Of a stretch of DNA of 64,000 nt, positions 30,767 to 40,337 are shown piece by piece (positions within the stretch are counted from its first letter, which is position 1; the number at the start of each line of letters is the position of its first letter). Origin of the DNA: Sulfurimonas sp. Its GTDB lineage: Bacteria > Campylobacterota > Campylobacteria > Campylobacterales > Sulfurimonadaceae. Location: positions 35,896 through 99,895 of the forward strand of contig JAUZSC010000009.1 of assembly GCA_030949825.1 (NCBI GenBank), given 5' to 3'. A program made the translations under genes and the position numbers. The notes beneath the pieces were generated by a model, which was given only the letters and a program-made list of their open reading frames with translations, did no database searches and had not been told where the DNA came from.

Positions 30767-32023
30767 ATGATGTCTCAAGCTTTTTATACAGGAATTTCTG
30801 GAATTAGAAGTAATCAGTATGCTATTGATGTAGTATCGAATAATATGGCAAATGTTAGTACCGTTGGTTTTCGTGGTTCAAACTATGAATTTGCTTCTCT
30901 TTTTGAAGAACAACTTTCAACCGCTACAAGTGTGGCATCTAGCAGCATAGGTCTTGGCTCAAGACTCCAAGCAACATCTATGGTAGATGGACAAGGAGTC
31001 CTGCAACTTACAGATAGAAGTACAGATTTAGCTATTCTTGGTGATGGCTGGTTTGGCATACAAGGTGAGGGTGATCCCGTATACACAAGAGACGGAGCTT
31101 TTACCTTTGATGCAAATGATGATTTAGTTTCACTTGATGGTTTGCATGTACTAGGAACACTTGGCGGAAACATTAGCGATAATGATGTTCTAACTTCTAC
31201 AATCGATGAAATTCCTCTGGGTCCTATAGCTTCACAAGAAAAGTTAAAATTTCCTAAATCATTAACATTTCCTCCTGTTGCAACAAGTCTTGCAACTTTT
31301 AGTGGAAACCTAGGAAATCTTGATGAAGTTCGTACTATGAGTGCTGGTGTTGTGGACTCGCAGAGTAATAAAAATGAACTTAAGCTTACTTTTACACGAA
31401 CTGTACCTCAAGTATTACCAGGAAGTCAATGGGATGTAGTTGCAACAACTGAAACATTAGATGGAAATACAATTTATGATACAAAAAATGGGCAAGCTTT
31501 GTTTGGTGCTTCTGGCGATTTAATCTCAAGTACATTAACAAGTATAGACAATAATGGAACAAATCTAGAAATTGATTTAGGTTCAGGTTTTGATGGTGTT
31601 GTAGCATTGAGTAATACTGATGTTTATGCTTCAAGTTCGGCAAATGGAACTATTGGTGGAGATTTACGAGGCTACTCTATTAACAAAAATGGAGAAGTTA
31701 TAGCAACATTTACAAATGGCGCACAAAGTAGTGTTGGTAAAATTGCAATATACCATTTCCAAAATGAACAAGGTTTAACGCGTTTAAATGGCTCTAAATT
31801 TCAAGCAAGTCAAAATAGTGGTGAGCCACTTTTTTATACAGATGCTGCAGGTAATAACATTATAGGAACAGATCTCACAAACTTTAATCTTGAAGGTTCA
31901 AATATTGATTTATCATACGGTCTTACTGATCTTATTATTTTACAAAGATCATACGACGCGAATTCTAAGTCTATCACGACAGCTGATCAGATGATGCAAA
32001 AAGCCCTCAGCATGGATGCCTAA
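30767..32023 (+). CDS. flgE: Flagellar hook-basal body protein FlgE family (418 aa)
   Basis: The N-terminal helix (QAFYTGISGIRSNQYAIDVV) and C-terminal helix (TDLIILQRSYDANSKSITTAD) are the paired coiled-coil ends of hook/rod proteins, with an F/L/E central domain between them. At 418 residues it is a short FlgE-like protein. The much longer FlgE at 32124 is more likely the main hook subunit, so this one may form a hook-proximal segment or a minor component. It is the last gene of the fliK operon. Confidence 0.85.
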   Translation: MMSQAFYTGISGIRSNQYAIDVVSNNMANVSTVGFRGSNYEFASLFEEQLSTATSVASSSIGLGSRLQATSMVDGQGVLQLTDRSTDLAILGDGWFGIQGEGDPVYTRDGAFTFDANDDLVSLDGLHVLGTLGGNISDNDVLTSTIDEIPLGPIASQEKLKFPKSLTFPPVATSLATFSGNLGNLDEVRTMSAGVVDSQSNKNELKLTFTRTVPQVLPGSQWDVVATTETLDGNTIYDTKNGQALFGASGDLISSTLTSIDNNGTNLEIDLGSGFDGVVALSNTDVYASSSANGTIGGDLRGYSINKNGEVIATFTNGAQSSVGKIAIYHFQNEQGLTRLNGSKFQASQNSGEPLFYTDAAGNNIIGTDLTNFNLEGSNIDLSYGLTDLIILQRSYDANSKSITTADQMMQKALSMDA

Positions 32024-32040
32024 ACAAGCCCTTAAATAAT

Positions 32041-32056
32041 TGGAACACTAAATGCT
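32041..32056 (+). promoter_or_regulatory. Sigma-54 (RpoN) promoter for the second flgE
   Basis: TGGAACACTAAATGCT keeps GG and GC ten bases apart and matches the fliK promoter at 14 of 16 positions. It lies 68 bp before the ATG at 32124. The long FlgE can therefore be made from its own RpoN promoter, independent of the fliK operon. Confidence 0.8.
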
Positions 32057-32123
32057 ATATATCTATTAGATATGAGAAGTAAATTCTCTTAGATTTTCAA
32101 GCAAACCAATTAAAGGATATAAG

Positions 32124-34259
32124 ATGTTAAAATCACTATTTTCCGGTGTAGCCGGACTACAATCGCACCAAGTTGCGATGGATATAGAATCAAACAATAT
32201 TGCAAATGTTAATACTACGGGTTTTAAATATTCTCGTGCTAACTTTTCAGACCTCTTAGCCCAAACAAAGTCTATCGCAACAGCGCCTCAAGGTGCTCTT
32301 GGTGGTAAAAATGCGGTTCAGATTGGTCTTGGTTCTACTGTAAGCTCAACAACAAGAATCTTTTCACAAGGTTCAATCCAAAATTCAGATAAAAATACAG
32401 ATGTTGCCATTCAAGGTGATGGATTTTTTATCATCTCACCTGATGGTGGGAACACATACAAATACACCCGTGCAGGAGATTTCAAATTTGATGCAGGTGG
32501 AAATTTTGTAGATAACAATGGTTTTATTGCACAAGGTTGGTTAAGGGATAAAGAAACAGGAAAGGTAGATTCTACAGCACCAATTACAAATATTAATATT
32601 GCCCCAGGACTTACAACTCCTGCGCAACCTTCAAGTGAAGTTGTTCTAAAAGCAAACCTAAATTCTGGACCACTTGTTCAGAGTTTTTCTCCTGCTTATC
32701 AAGTAAAAAGTGGAACACCCCCTGTTTTACCAATTCAGCCAGCATTGGATGCAAATGGTAATGCGATAGCTTCAGGTAATGTTGGTGTAATGTTTAACGA
32801 AGTAGGGGAAGCTTTCTCTCTTCAAAAAGACCAAGGTGTTTGGGCTTCATTTGTTGATACAACGGTTACTGGTGGCGCGATTGTTGCAGCCGGTGCAGCA
32901 GAATTAGATATTACTTTTACACTCGATGATGGAACTACAAAGCAAATCACAACTTCAGGTGGTTTAGCTACAAACACTATAGATGAAAATGGCTTGAGAT
33001 ACACTTCGGCTATCAATGCTCAATCAGCTGTTACGGGAGTATCTGCAAGCTATGATATTGCAGCAAATACGATTACTTTAGTAAATTCAAATGCATCTGC
33101 TTCTGCATCACATAATATTAATATTAGTGCCGTTGGTAATACTAATAGTGGTTTAATAGTAGGAAGTACAACTACAGCTTACAGATACCAATACGATCCA
33201 GCGGGAACTTCAAAACTTGCAGGTTCAGATAAAACATTTACAACAATCGCAGACTTGCGTGAAGCGATGGAAGTTCAAGCGAATGCTGATGGTGGTGGAG
33301 CTACAAGTAATGTAGAAATTAGAGTAGATGCACAAGGAAAGATTGAAATAATCAATCCCGGTGGCTCAGCAAATGATTATGACATTAATCTAAAAATAAC
33401 AGCAATGAATGCTGGAAGTATCCCAGGTGGTGGAATCACAGAAAATGTGCGTTTTACAAGAAATATGGAAGCCTTAAATTCTGTTTTACCTGCGGGAAGT
33501 AGTGGTAAAGCTTTCTCACAAGCTTTTAATGCCGCGACGCATTCAAGTTCTATAGATATTTTTGATTCACTTGGCTCTAAACACACACTTAGAATGGAGT
33601 TTAGAAAAACAGCTCTTGATTTAACGACTGGTAGTACATGGGATTTATTAGTAAGCGTTCCTCAACCAGCAACGATTGATACAGTAGCTCCTACATATGA
33701 AAAAACAGGTTCTATCCGTTTTAACAATGATGGTTCACTCGCTACTTACAATCCACCAAATATTTCTTTTTCAGGAAACAATGGTTCAGCACCAGATCAA
33801 CAAGTAAGTTTAAGTTTTGGTACAGCAAATGCCTTTGATGGTATGACATCTTTTGATAATCCATCATCAACTTCGGGAATTTCTCAAGATGGTTTTACAG
33901 GTGGAGACTTAGTTGGAATTAGAATCGATCAGTCTGGTACTCTAGTAGGTTCATTTTCAAATGGTCGTTCTTTTGGACTTGCACAAATCGGTATGGCTAA
34001 GTTTACAAATAATGAAGGCCTCTCAACTGAGGGTGGAAATGTATACATTCAAACTGCCAATTCAGGTGATCCTATTATCGGTACAGCAGCAACAGCAGGA
34101 CGAGGGTTTATTCAGTCTTCAGCTCTTGAAGCATCAAATGTTGACCTTTCGCGAGCATTAACCCAGTTGATTATTATTCAGCGTGGTTTTCAAGCAAATG
34201 GTAAAACGATTACAACATCCGATCAGTTACTTCAGACTCTTATAGGGCTTAAAAATTAA
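32124..34259 (+). CDS. flgE: Flagellar hook protein FlgE (711 aa)
   Basis: A large hook subunit. The N-terminal helix LKSLFSGVAGLQSHQVAMDI and NNIANVNTTGFKYSRANFSD motif and the C-terminal NVDLSRALTQLIIIQRGFQANGK segment are family hallmarks; the central 500 residues form the surface-exposed hook domains. Campylobacterota hooks commonly use a long FlgE. It has its own RpoN-type promoter and is translationally linked (TAATG) to a downstream small membrane protein. Confidence 0.93.
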   Translation: MLKSLFSGVAGLQSHQVAMDIESNNIANVNTTGFKYSRANFSDLLAQTKSIATAPQGALGGKNAVQIGLGSTVSSTTRIFSQGSIQNSDKNTDVAIQGDGFFIISPDGGNTYKYTRAGDFKFDAGGNFVDNNGFIAQGWLRDKETGKVDSTAPITNINIAPGLTTPAQPSSEVVLKANLNSGPLVQSFSPAYQVKSGTPPVLPIQPALDANGNAIASGNVGVMFNEVGEAFSLQKDQGVWASFVDTTVTGGAIVAAGAAELDITFTLDDGTTKQITTSGGLATNTIDENGLRYTSAINAQSAVTGVSASYDIAANTITLVNSNASASASHNINISAVGNTNSGLIVGSTTTAYRYQYDPAGTSKLAGSDKTFTTIADLREAMEVQANADGGGATSNVEIRVDAQGKIEIINPGGSANDYDINLKITAMNAGSIPGGGITENVRFTRNMEALNSVLPAGSSGKAFSQAFNAATHSSSIDIFDSLGSKHTLRMEFRKTALDLTTGSTWDLLVSVPQPATIDTVAPTYEKTGSIRFNNDGSLATYNPPNISFSGNNGSAPDQQVSLSFGTANAFDGMTSFDNPSSTSGISQDGFTGGDLVGIRIDQSGTLVGSFSNGRSFGLAQIGMAKFTNNEGLSTEGGNVYIQTANSGDPIIGTAATAGRGFIQSSALEASNVDLSRALTQLIIIQRGFQANGKTITTSDQLLQTLIGLKN

Positions 34260-34432
34260 TGAAAGACTACTTTAAAGAAGTTGCAAAGGGTTTAATTGCC
34301 TTTGCAAATCTTTTTGCAGTTTTAGTATTTTTTAAAAGTGAAGATTGGCTAAGTGGATTTTATGTTATAATTGGCACATATATTTTTAGTGGAATTATCT
34401 ACTATGTTTTAGTAAAAAAGGATGTAACATGA
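34259..34432 (+). CDS. Small membrane protein (57 aa), first of a coupled pair
   Basis: Too short for the ORF track. The ATG shares its A with the flgE TAA stop. The peptide MKDYFKEVAKGLIAFANLF continues into two hydrophobic stretches (about 11-25 and 34-52), so it probably spans the membrane twice. Its TGA overlaps the next ATG (ATGA). The tight coupling on both sides argues for real translation. Function is unknown. Confidence 0.6.
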   Translation: MKDYFKEVAKGLIAFANLFAVLVFFKSEDWLSGFYVIIGTYIFSGIIYYVLVKKDVT

Positions 34433-34533
34433 CAGAAGCAGCGCAAGTTTGGAGTATATTAATGCTTATCTCCTCAGGGGCTTTACTTACTTACCATTAT
34501 TTTAAAACGAAAAAGACTTCAAATCATCACTAA
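34429..34533 (+). CDS. Small membrane protein (34 aa), second of a coupled pair
   Basis: MTEAAQVWSILMLISSGAL leads into a single helix and a basic His/Lys tail. The start overlaps the previous stop as ATGA. Too short for the track and with no known family. The pair sits between the hook gene and purT; a -10 for purT follows directly. Confidence 0.5.
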   Translation: MTEAAQVWSILMLISSGALLTYHYFKTKKTSNHH

Positions 34534-34546
34534 ATAACTTTTACGA

Positions 34547-34552
34547 TATAAT
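34547..34552 (+). promoter_or_regulatory. -10 element for purT
   Basis: TATAAT 31 bp before the purT ATG, followed by AAAGGAATT as ribosome binding site. Confidence 0.5.
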
Positions 34553-34582
34553 TTCTTTACTATAAATAAAGGAATTATACTT

Positions 34583-35746
34583 ATGCTATTCTCCGCTCCA
34601 CTCAAATCAAACTCAAAAAAAATTATGTTACTCGGTTCAGGTGAACTAGGAAAAGAAGTAATCATTGAAGCACAACGCTTAGGTTTAGAAACTATTGCGG
34701 TTGACAGATATGAAAATGCTCCTGCTCATCATGTGGCACATAGAAGTTATGTTGTAAATATGCAAGACAAAGACGCTCTTTTAGAAGTTATTCGTCGTGA
34801 AAAACCTGATTATATTTTACCTGAGATAGAAGCTATTTCTATCGATGCTTTGTTTGAAGCTGAAAAAGAGGGTTTTAATATTATTCCAAATGCCCAAGCA
34901 GTTTCTAAAACGATGAACCGTAAAAATATTCGTACTTTCGCGGCTGAAGAACTAGGTTTAAAAACAGGTCCTTATAAATTTGTAAGAAGTGAAGAAGAGA
35001 TGCTAAAAGCAGCGCGTGAGTTAGGCTTCCCTTGTGTTATAAAACCTGTTATGTCTTCTTCTGGTCATGGTCAATCTATTGCAAAAAGTGAGAGTGATAT
35101 TCCTTCTTCATGGGAGACAGCAAAAGAAGCACGGGGAGATGCCAGTGAGTTAATCGTTGAAGCCTTTGTTGATTTTGATTATGAGATAACAATACTGACA
35201 GTTAGAAACGGAAAAGAAACTGTATTTTGTGAGCCAATAGGGCATGAACAAAGAGATGGTGATTATGTATTTTCTTGGCAACCAATGGCTATGAGTGAAG
35301 TAGCATTAAAAAAAGCGCAAGTAATGGCAAAAACTGTAACAGATGGTCTTGGAGGGCAGGGTCTTTTTGGTGTTGAGCTTTTTGTTAAAGGCGATGAGGT
35401 TTATTTCTCAGAGCTTTCACCGCGTCCACACGACACAGGGATGGTAACACTCATTACCCAATCTCAAAGTGAATTTGCCTTGCATCTGCGTGCTGTTTTA
35501 GGTCTTCCTTTAGGTTTTACATTTTATGGTTCTGGTGCATCTGCTGCATTTAAGTCAGATGCGCATAACTACGCACCTCTTGTAGATGTAGATGACTCTT
35601 TGTTTAGTGCTAATAGCTTTGTGCGAGTGTTCTCAAAACCAGAGGCACACAAAGGAAGAAGACTAGCAGTTGCCCTTGTTTTTGATGAGGTAGAAAAAGC
35701 CTTAGAAAAATCTCGTGAACTCATTAAAAAAATAAAAGACGCTTAA
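34583..35746 (+). CDS. purT: Formate-dependent phosphoribosylglycinamide formyltransferase
   Basis: PurT (387 residues) makes formyl-GAR from GAR, formate and ATP in purine synthesis, replacing the folate-dependent PurN step. It is an ATP-grasp enzyme: [20 protein letters not shown] at the N-terminus, [16 protein letters not shown] for ATP binding and a metal/phosphate segment [20 protein letters not shown]. The length is normal. A 2-hydroxyacid dehydrogenase follows 19 bp later. Confidence 0.96.
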   Translation: MLFSAPLKSNSKKIMLLGSGELGKEVIIEAQRLGLETIAVDRYENAPAHHVAHRSYVVNMQDKDALLEVIRREKPDYILPEIEAISIDALFEAEKEGFNIIPNAQAVSKTMNRKNIRTFAAEELGLKTGPYKFVRSEEEMLKAARELGFPCVIKPVMSSSGHGQSIAKSESDIPSSWETAKEARGDASELIVEAFVDFDYEITILTVRNGKETVFCEPIGHEQRDGDYVFSWQPMAMSEVALKKAQVMAKTVTDGLGGQGLFGVELFVKGDEVYFSELSPRPHDTGMVTLITQSQSEFALHLRAVLGLPLGFTFYGSGASAAFKSDAHNYAPLVDVDDSLFSANSFVRVFSKPEAHKGRRLAVALVFDEVEKALEKSRELIKKIKDA

Positions 35747-35765
35747 GTTAAGGATTCGTAATTAA

Positions 35766-36689
35766 ATGAAAATGGTTTTATTAGATACTCTCACTTTTGG
35801 AGAAACAGACTTAGGTGCTTTTGATGCACTTGGTGAAGTTACAGTGTATCAAACAACATCTGCAAAACAAACACAAGAACGCATTGCTAACTGTGATGTT
35901 ATCGTTACTAACAAGGTTGTTATTACAAAAGAGAATATGAAAAATACACCGAGCTTAAAACTCATTTGTGTAGCAGCAACGGGTATGAACAATGTTGATT
36001 TAGATGCAGCAAAAACAAACAATATAGAAGTAAAAAATGTAGCAGGCTATTCAACTGATTCTGTTATTCAACATACTTTTTCTTTACTTTTTTATCTTAT
36101 GGGACATTCTCGTTATTACGACGAGGTAGTTAAGAGTGGAAGCTATTCTAAAAGTGCTATTTTTACAGATGTATCAAAGCCATTTTTTGAGATAAAAGGT
36201 AAAAAATGGGGAATTATAGGTTTAGGTGCTATTGGTCGTGGTGTTGCAAATATCGCTAAGGCTTTTGGCGCGGATGTAACTTATTACTCTACAAGTGGAG
36301 TGAATCGTACAGAAGATTTTCAGCGACAAAGCCTAGATGCAATGCTCAAGTCCTGCGACATGATCTCTATTCACGCACCTTTAAATGAAAAAACAAACAA
36401 TCTTTTAGATTATGAAGAACTCAAAACCTGTAAAGATGGGGCAATAGTTCTCAACCTTGGACGCGGAGGCATTATCAACGAAGATGCGGTGGCTAAGATT
36501 ATTGATGAGAAAAATATTTCTTTTGGTCTAGATGTTTTAACTGAGGAGCCAATGCGTGAAAATCATCCACTTTTAAGCGTTAAAAACAAAGAAAATCTTT
36601 ACATTACACCTCATATTGCGTGGACTTCCATAGAAGCACGAGATTTATTAATTGCATCTACGGTAGAGAATATTAAATCGCTGAAATAG
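35766..36689 (+). CDS. D-isomer-specific 2-hydroxyacid dehydrogenase
   Basis: A 307-residue NAD(P)-dependent dehydrogenase. The Rossmann motif is GLGAIGRGVANIAKAFG (near 147), the catalytic Arg lies in NLGRGGIINED, Glu in DVLTEEP and His in YITPHIAWTS. It could reduce hydroxypyruvate/glyoxylate or a related keto acid; the sequence does not decide. It is probably co-transcribed with purT and with the DedA/YqaA-like gene, whose coding frame begins around its stop codon. Confidence 0.9.
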   Translation: MKMVLLDTLTFGETDLGAFDALGEVTVYQTTSAKQTQERIANCDVIVTNKVVITKENMKNTPSLKLICVAATGMNNVDLDAAKTNNIEVKNVAGYSTDSVIQHTFSLLFYLMGHSRYYDEVVKSGSYSKSAIFTDVSKPFFEIKGKKWGIIGLGAIGRGVANIAKAFGADVTYYSTSGVNRTEDFQRQSLDAMLKSCDMISIHAPLNEKTNNLLDYEELKTCKDGAIVLNLGRGGIINEDAVAKIIDEKNISFGLDVLTEEPMRENHPLLSVKNKENLYITPHIAWTSIEARDLLIASTVENIKSLK

Positions 36690-37081
36690 CACTCTTCTTC
36701 TCAGCTTTTTTAGCTGCCACGATTATTCCCTTTAGTTCAGAACTTGCATTTATTGTAGCTTTAAAAAATGAGATGCCACAATATACAGCGCTTTTTTTTG
36801 CTTCATCAGGAAATATCCTTGCTATCATTGTAAATTATTATTTGGGTTTTTTGTTTTACGAAAAAACTAAAACAAAACTTTCTAAATCTCGTATAGGAAA
36901 GAAGTCATTTGCTCTAGGTGAGAAGTACGGATATTACGCTTTATTCCTCTCATGGCTTCCAATCATCGGTGATCCTCTCACCCTCGTTGGGGGTATTTTA
37001 CGATTACGATTCCTTTATTTTATTCTTATCGCTGGTTCTTTACGCATAGCGAGGTATTATTTTTTAACTTTTATGATATAA
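36677..37081 (+). CDS. DedA/YqaA-like membrane protein, start codon unclear
   Basis: The track ORF starts at ATG 36773, but the family N-terminus is encoded upstream in the same frame (IALFFSAFLAATIIPFSSE), which is the conserved first helix of YqaA-type proteins. Between the in-frame TAA at 36674 and that segment there is no ATG, GTG or TTG; the candidates are ATC (36677) and ATA (36686), the latter overlapping the upstream TAG as ATAG. The later conserved motif is GEKYGYYALFLSWLPIIGDP. An unusual start codon or a sequence error is possible. Function is unknown, possibly lipid transport related. Confidence 0.75.
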   Translation: MAEIALFFSAFLAATIIPFSSELAFIVALKNEMPQYTALFFASSGNILAIIVNYYLGFLFYEKTKTKLSKSRIGKKSFALGEKYGYYALFLSWLPIIGDPLTLVGGILRLRFLYFILIAGSLRIARYYFLTFMI

Positions 37082-37110
37082 TTATTGTAATATGTCAAGG
37101 AGTTATTTTT

Positions 37111-38046
37111 ATGCTTAAAGAATTGTTGGTTTTACTCATAACAAGTCAATTCCTTTTCTCTGATGCTATCACTCCAATCCCCTTAAATCCTGATTATGAC
37201 AAAGAAAAAGCAGCACTAGGAAAGAGCTTGTTCTTTGACCAGATTCTTTCTATTGATGGAAGTAGATCGTGTGCTTCATGCCATCACCTTCCTGGTAGTG
37301 GAGCAGACAATATAGCTTTTTCTCTAGGTATGTCTAATCATGCTACTAGTATTAATACGCCAACAGTTTTAAATGCAAGGTTTAATTTTGTGCAGTTTTG
37401 GAATGGACGCGTAGAGACTTTACACGAACAAGCACTTGTGCCACTTTTTAATCCAAAAGAGATGGGAGAATCTATTGAAGCTTCAATAGAAAAATTAAAT
37501 AAATCAAAGTATAAAGAAAAATTTGAAAATTTATTTCCAGAAGGTGTTACAAAAGACAGTATTGCTCAAGTAATAGAAGAATTTGAAAAAGCTTTAACAA
37601 CGCCAAACTCTAGGTTTGATAAATATTTAAGAGGCGATGAATATGCTCTTAATGAACAAGAGTTACGCGGCTATAAAGCTTTTCAAAACCAAGGCTGCAT
37701 CTCGTGTCATAATGGTGTAAACATTGGTGGGAATATGTACCAAAAGATGGGAATCATGATCCCTTATGACCATACAGTAGATGCTACTTCTATAGAGGGG
37801 CGTTATGCTGTTACAGGCAGACAAAGAGATAAGGCTGTATTTAAGGTTCCGACTTTGAGAAACATAGATTTAACTGCTCCGTATCTACATGATGGAAGTG
37901 CTACGAGTTTACGGGATGTTGTTATAGATATGCGAGAGCATCAGTTAGGAATTTTAGAAGAAGACAAAAGCATTGATGATATTGTTGCCTTTTTAAAAAC
38001 ATTGACAGGTGAAAGTCCAAAGATATTAAGTGGTACAAGCGAATGA
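37111..38046 (+). CDS. Dihaem cytochrome c peroxidase (CcpA/MauG family)
   Basis: A 311-residue periplasmic protein with an N-terminal signal peptide and two haem c sites, CASCH near residue 55 and CISCH near residue 196. The DGSRSCASCHHLPGSGADN and PTVLNARFNFVQFWNGR segments and the C-terminal VPTLRNIDLTAPYLHDGS are typical of bacterial dihaem peroxidases that reduce H2O2 with electrons from cytochrome c. Overlap with the hybrid kinase start (ATGA) suggests co-expression. Confidence 0.93.
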   Translation: MLKELLVLLITSQFLFSDAITPIPLNPDYDKEKAALGKSLFFDQILSIDGSRSCASCHHLPGSGADNIAFSLGMSNHATSINTPTVLNARFNFVQFWNGRVETLHEQALVPLFNPKEMGESIEASIEKLNKSKYKEKFENLFPEGVTKDSIAQVIEEFEKALTTPNSRFDKYLRGDEYALNEQELRGYKAFQNQGCISCHNGVNIGGNMYQKMGIMIPYDHTVDATSIEGRYAVTGRQRDKAVFKVPTLRNIDLTAPYLHDGSATSLRDVVIDMREHQLGILEEDKSIDDIVAFLKTLTGESPKILSGTSE

Positions 38047-40325
38047 AAAAAAATATTTTTATAGCCTTTGTTTTCGTTAGCACACTCTGTGTTATAATTT
38101 TTTATATCTTGAGAAATGGAGAAATAGTAGAACATGAAAAATTATATGCAGAACTGAGAAACATAAGTTATGAGTTGGAAATTTCAATAGATAAACAGCA
38201 TAAGAATCTTGAACTTCTTAAAACTCAAAATAACTATGATGGAGTCGTAAAAGAAAATCTAGACTTGAAAAAAAGATTTCAATATTATGAGTTATTGATT
38301 AAAAAAACTAAGAATGTTAAATTAGATAACTTGTTTTACGATATGAAGCAGAAAATATTTACATTAGAACATATTTATGAAGATATAAAAACAGATAATG
38401 CAGTTATGAAAAATTCTCAAATGTGGCTATCAAAAACTTATATAAACTATGTGACTCATTCACAAAATACAAATCTTGATAAAGATGTACTTTTATATAT
38501 TTTCAATGCTATTAGCCCTTATAAAAGTACTCAAAATAACACATTTAAAAAAATCGAATCTGATTTTTTGGATGTAGATACCTTTAATGCACATTTATAT
38601 ATCATTTATGAAAAGAAAAAATCTCTTTCCTTTTTAGAAAAATCTCTTGATAAAAATACATTATTTGATGAATTGGATAAGGTTATTTTATATACATTAA
38701 GAGAAGTCCATAGTCTCCAAGAAGAAACAGAAACGATTATAAAAAGATTACTCTTTACTTCGGCTTTTCTTCTTCTTTTTGGGCTGATTTTATATGTAAG
38801 AGAGATTGTAAGTGCAAATGAAACAAAAAGACTAAAAAATGAACTGCAACAATTTGTAGATGCTCTCAATGAAAGTGCTATCGTTTCTAAAACAGATATA
38901 AAAGGTGTTATTACATATGTGAATGATAAGTTTTGTGAAGTATCAGGATATAAAAGAGAAGAGCTCGTTGGGTTTGGGCATAACATCATTCGGCATCCAG
39001 ATATGGATTCAAAAGTTTTCACTCAATTATGGTCAACTGTACAAAACAAGAATGTTTTTAAAGCAACTCTACATAATCGTGCAAAAAATGGAGATAGCTA
39101 TTATGTTGATACAACAATAAAAGCTATTCTTGATATACATGGAGAGATCATCGAATACCTCGCTGTGCGATACGATGTGACAGACTTGACTTTAAGTAGA
39201 GATAGGGCAGTCTTAGCAGAAAAAGCAAAGGGTGAATTTCTCTCAAATATGTCGCATGAACTCAGAACACCTTTAAATTCTATTAATGGGTTCTCAGCTA
39301 TTTTATCGCGTTTGATTAAAGATGAAAAACATTTAAAATATTTAAAAAATATTATGGATAGTTCGGATAACTTAATAGGCTTAATCAATGACATTTTAGA
39401 CCTTTCTAAACTCCAAAGTGGAAAATTTAGTTTAGATTACCATGACTTTAATTTGGAAGAAAAACTCCTTGTATTACTTGAGCGTTTTGACGCTTTACTT
39501 CTCGCATCTGACTTGCGTTTAGTACGCTATTTTGATGAAAATATAAAAGTAAGTTTGCAAGGAGATTGGTTAAGAATATCTCAAATCATTACAAATATAA
39601 TGTCCAATGCAATTAAATTTTCTTCTGCAGGAAAAGAGATTCAACTGAGCATCTCTTATGAAAAAGAAGAACTGAAAATTCAAGTAAGAGATTTTGGAAT
39701 TGGTTTAAGCCAAGAGGCACAGACTAAAATCTTTAATGCTTTTGAACAAGCAGATAATTCAACAACACGACAATACGGGGGAACTGGTCTTGGTTTAAGC
39801 ATAGTCCTCAACCTCATAGAGCAAATGAAGGGTACTATAGATTTACAAAGTACAGAGGGTGAGGGAAGTTGTTTTAGCATTATGATTCCTCTAAAAGAAG
39901 CTAAAGTACTTCAAGAACAAGAAGAGAGTCAAGAAGATGAACAAAGAGAACTTTTAAGCGCATATGTACTAATAGCTGAGGACAATAAAACAAACCAGAT
40001 GCTCATAGGAATACTTATGGAAGAGTTTGGTTTAGACTTTAAGATAGCAAATGATGGCGTAGAAGCGGTAGAGATGTTTGGAAAAGAAAAATTTGACTTA
40101 GTTTTGATGGACGAAAATATGCCAAATCTTAATGGCTGTGACGCTATGAAAAAAATCCACAGTTTCCACGGAAATGATGTACCAATAGTTGCCTTAACCG
40201 CTAATGCAATGACTGGGGATAAACAAAGATTTTTAGATTCGGGAATGGATGATTATGTTGCTAAACCCATTGACGATGAAGAGCTTTATAAAGTTATAAA
40301 AAGACTACTAAGAAAAAACAAGTGA
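38043..40325 (+). CDS. Hybrid sensor histidine kinase with receiver domain
   Basis: A 760-residue kinase. N-terminal helix (about 4-24), an extracytoplasmic all-helical sensor region (25-230), second helix (233-253), PAS (about 265-390), HisKA with the phosphorylated His in NMSHELRTPLNS (near 404), HATPase with NIMSNAIKFSS and GTGLGLSIV, and a C-terminal receiver with phosphoacceptor Asp in LVLMDENMPNLNG. It starts within the peroxidase stop codon, so it may sense oxidant or redox state. The signal and the downstream partner are unknown. Confidence 0.92.
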   Translation: MKKNIFIAFVFVSTLCVIIFYILRNGEIVEHEKLYAELRNISYELEISIDKQHKNLELLKTQNNYDGVVKENLDLKKRFQYYELLIKKTKNVKLDNLFYDMKQKIFTLEHIYEDIKTDNAVMKNSQMWLSKTYINYVTHSQNTNLDKDVLLYIFNAISPYKSTQNNTFKKIESDFLDVDTFNAHLYIIYEKKKSLSFLEKSLDKNTLFDELDKVILYTLREVHSLQEETETIIKRLLFTSAFLLLFGLILYVREIVSANETKRLKNELQQFVDALNESAIVSKTDIKGVITYVNDKFCEVSGYKREELVGFGHNIIRHPDMDSKVFTQLWSTVQNKNVFKATLHNRAKNGDSYYVDTTIKAILDIHGEIIEYLAVRYDVTDLTLSRDRAVLAEKAKGEFLSNMSHELRTPLNSINGFSAILSRLIKDEKHLKYLKNIMDSSDNLIGLINDILDLSKLQSGKFSLDYHDFNLEEKLLVLLERFDALLLASDLRLVRYFDENIKVSLQGDWLRISQIITNIMSNAIKFSSAGKEIQLSISYEKEELKIQVRDFGIGLSQEAQTKIFNAFEQADNSTTRQYGGTGLGLSIVLNLIEQMKGTIDLQSTEGEGSCFSIMIPLKEAKVLQEQEESQEDEQRELLSAYVLIAEDNKTNQMLIGILMEEFGLDFKIANDGVEAVEMFGKEKFDLVLMDENMPNLNGCDAMKKIHSFHGNDVPIVALTANAMTGDKQRFLDSGMDDYVAKPIDDEELYKVIKRLLRKNK

Positions 40326-40337
40326 GTTAGGAAAAAA

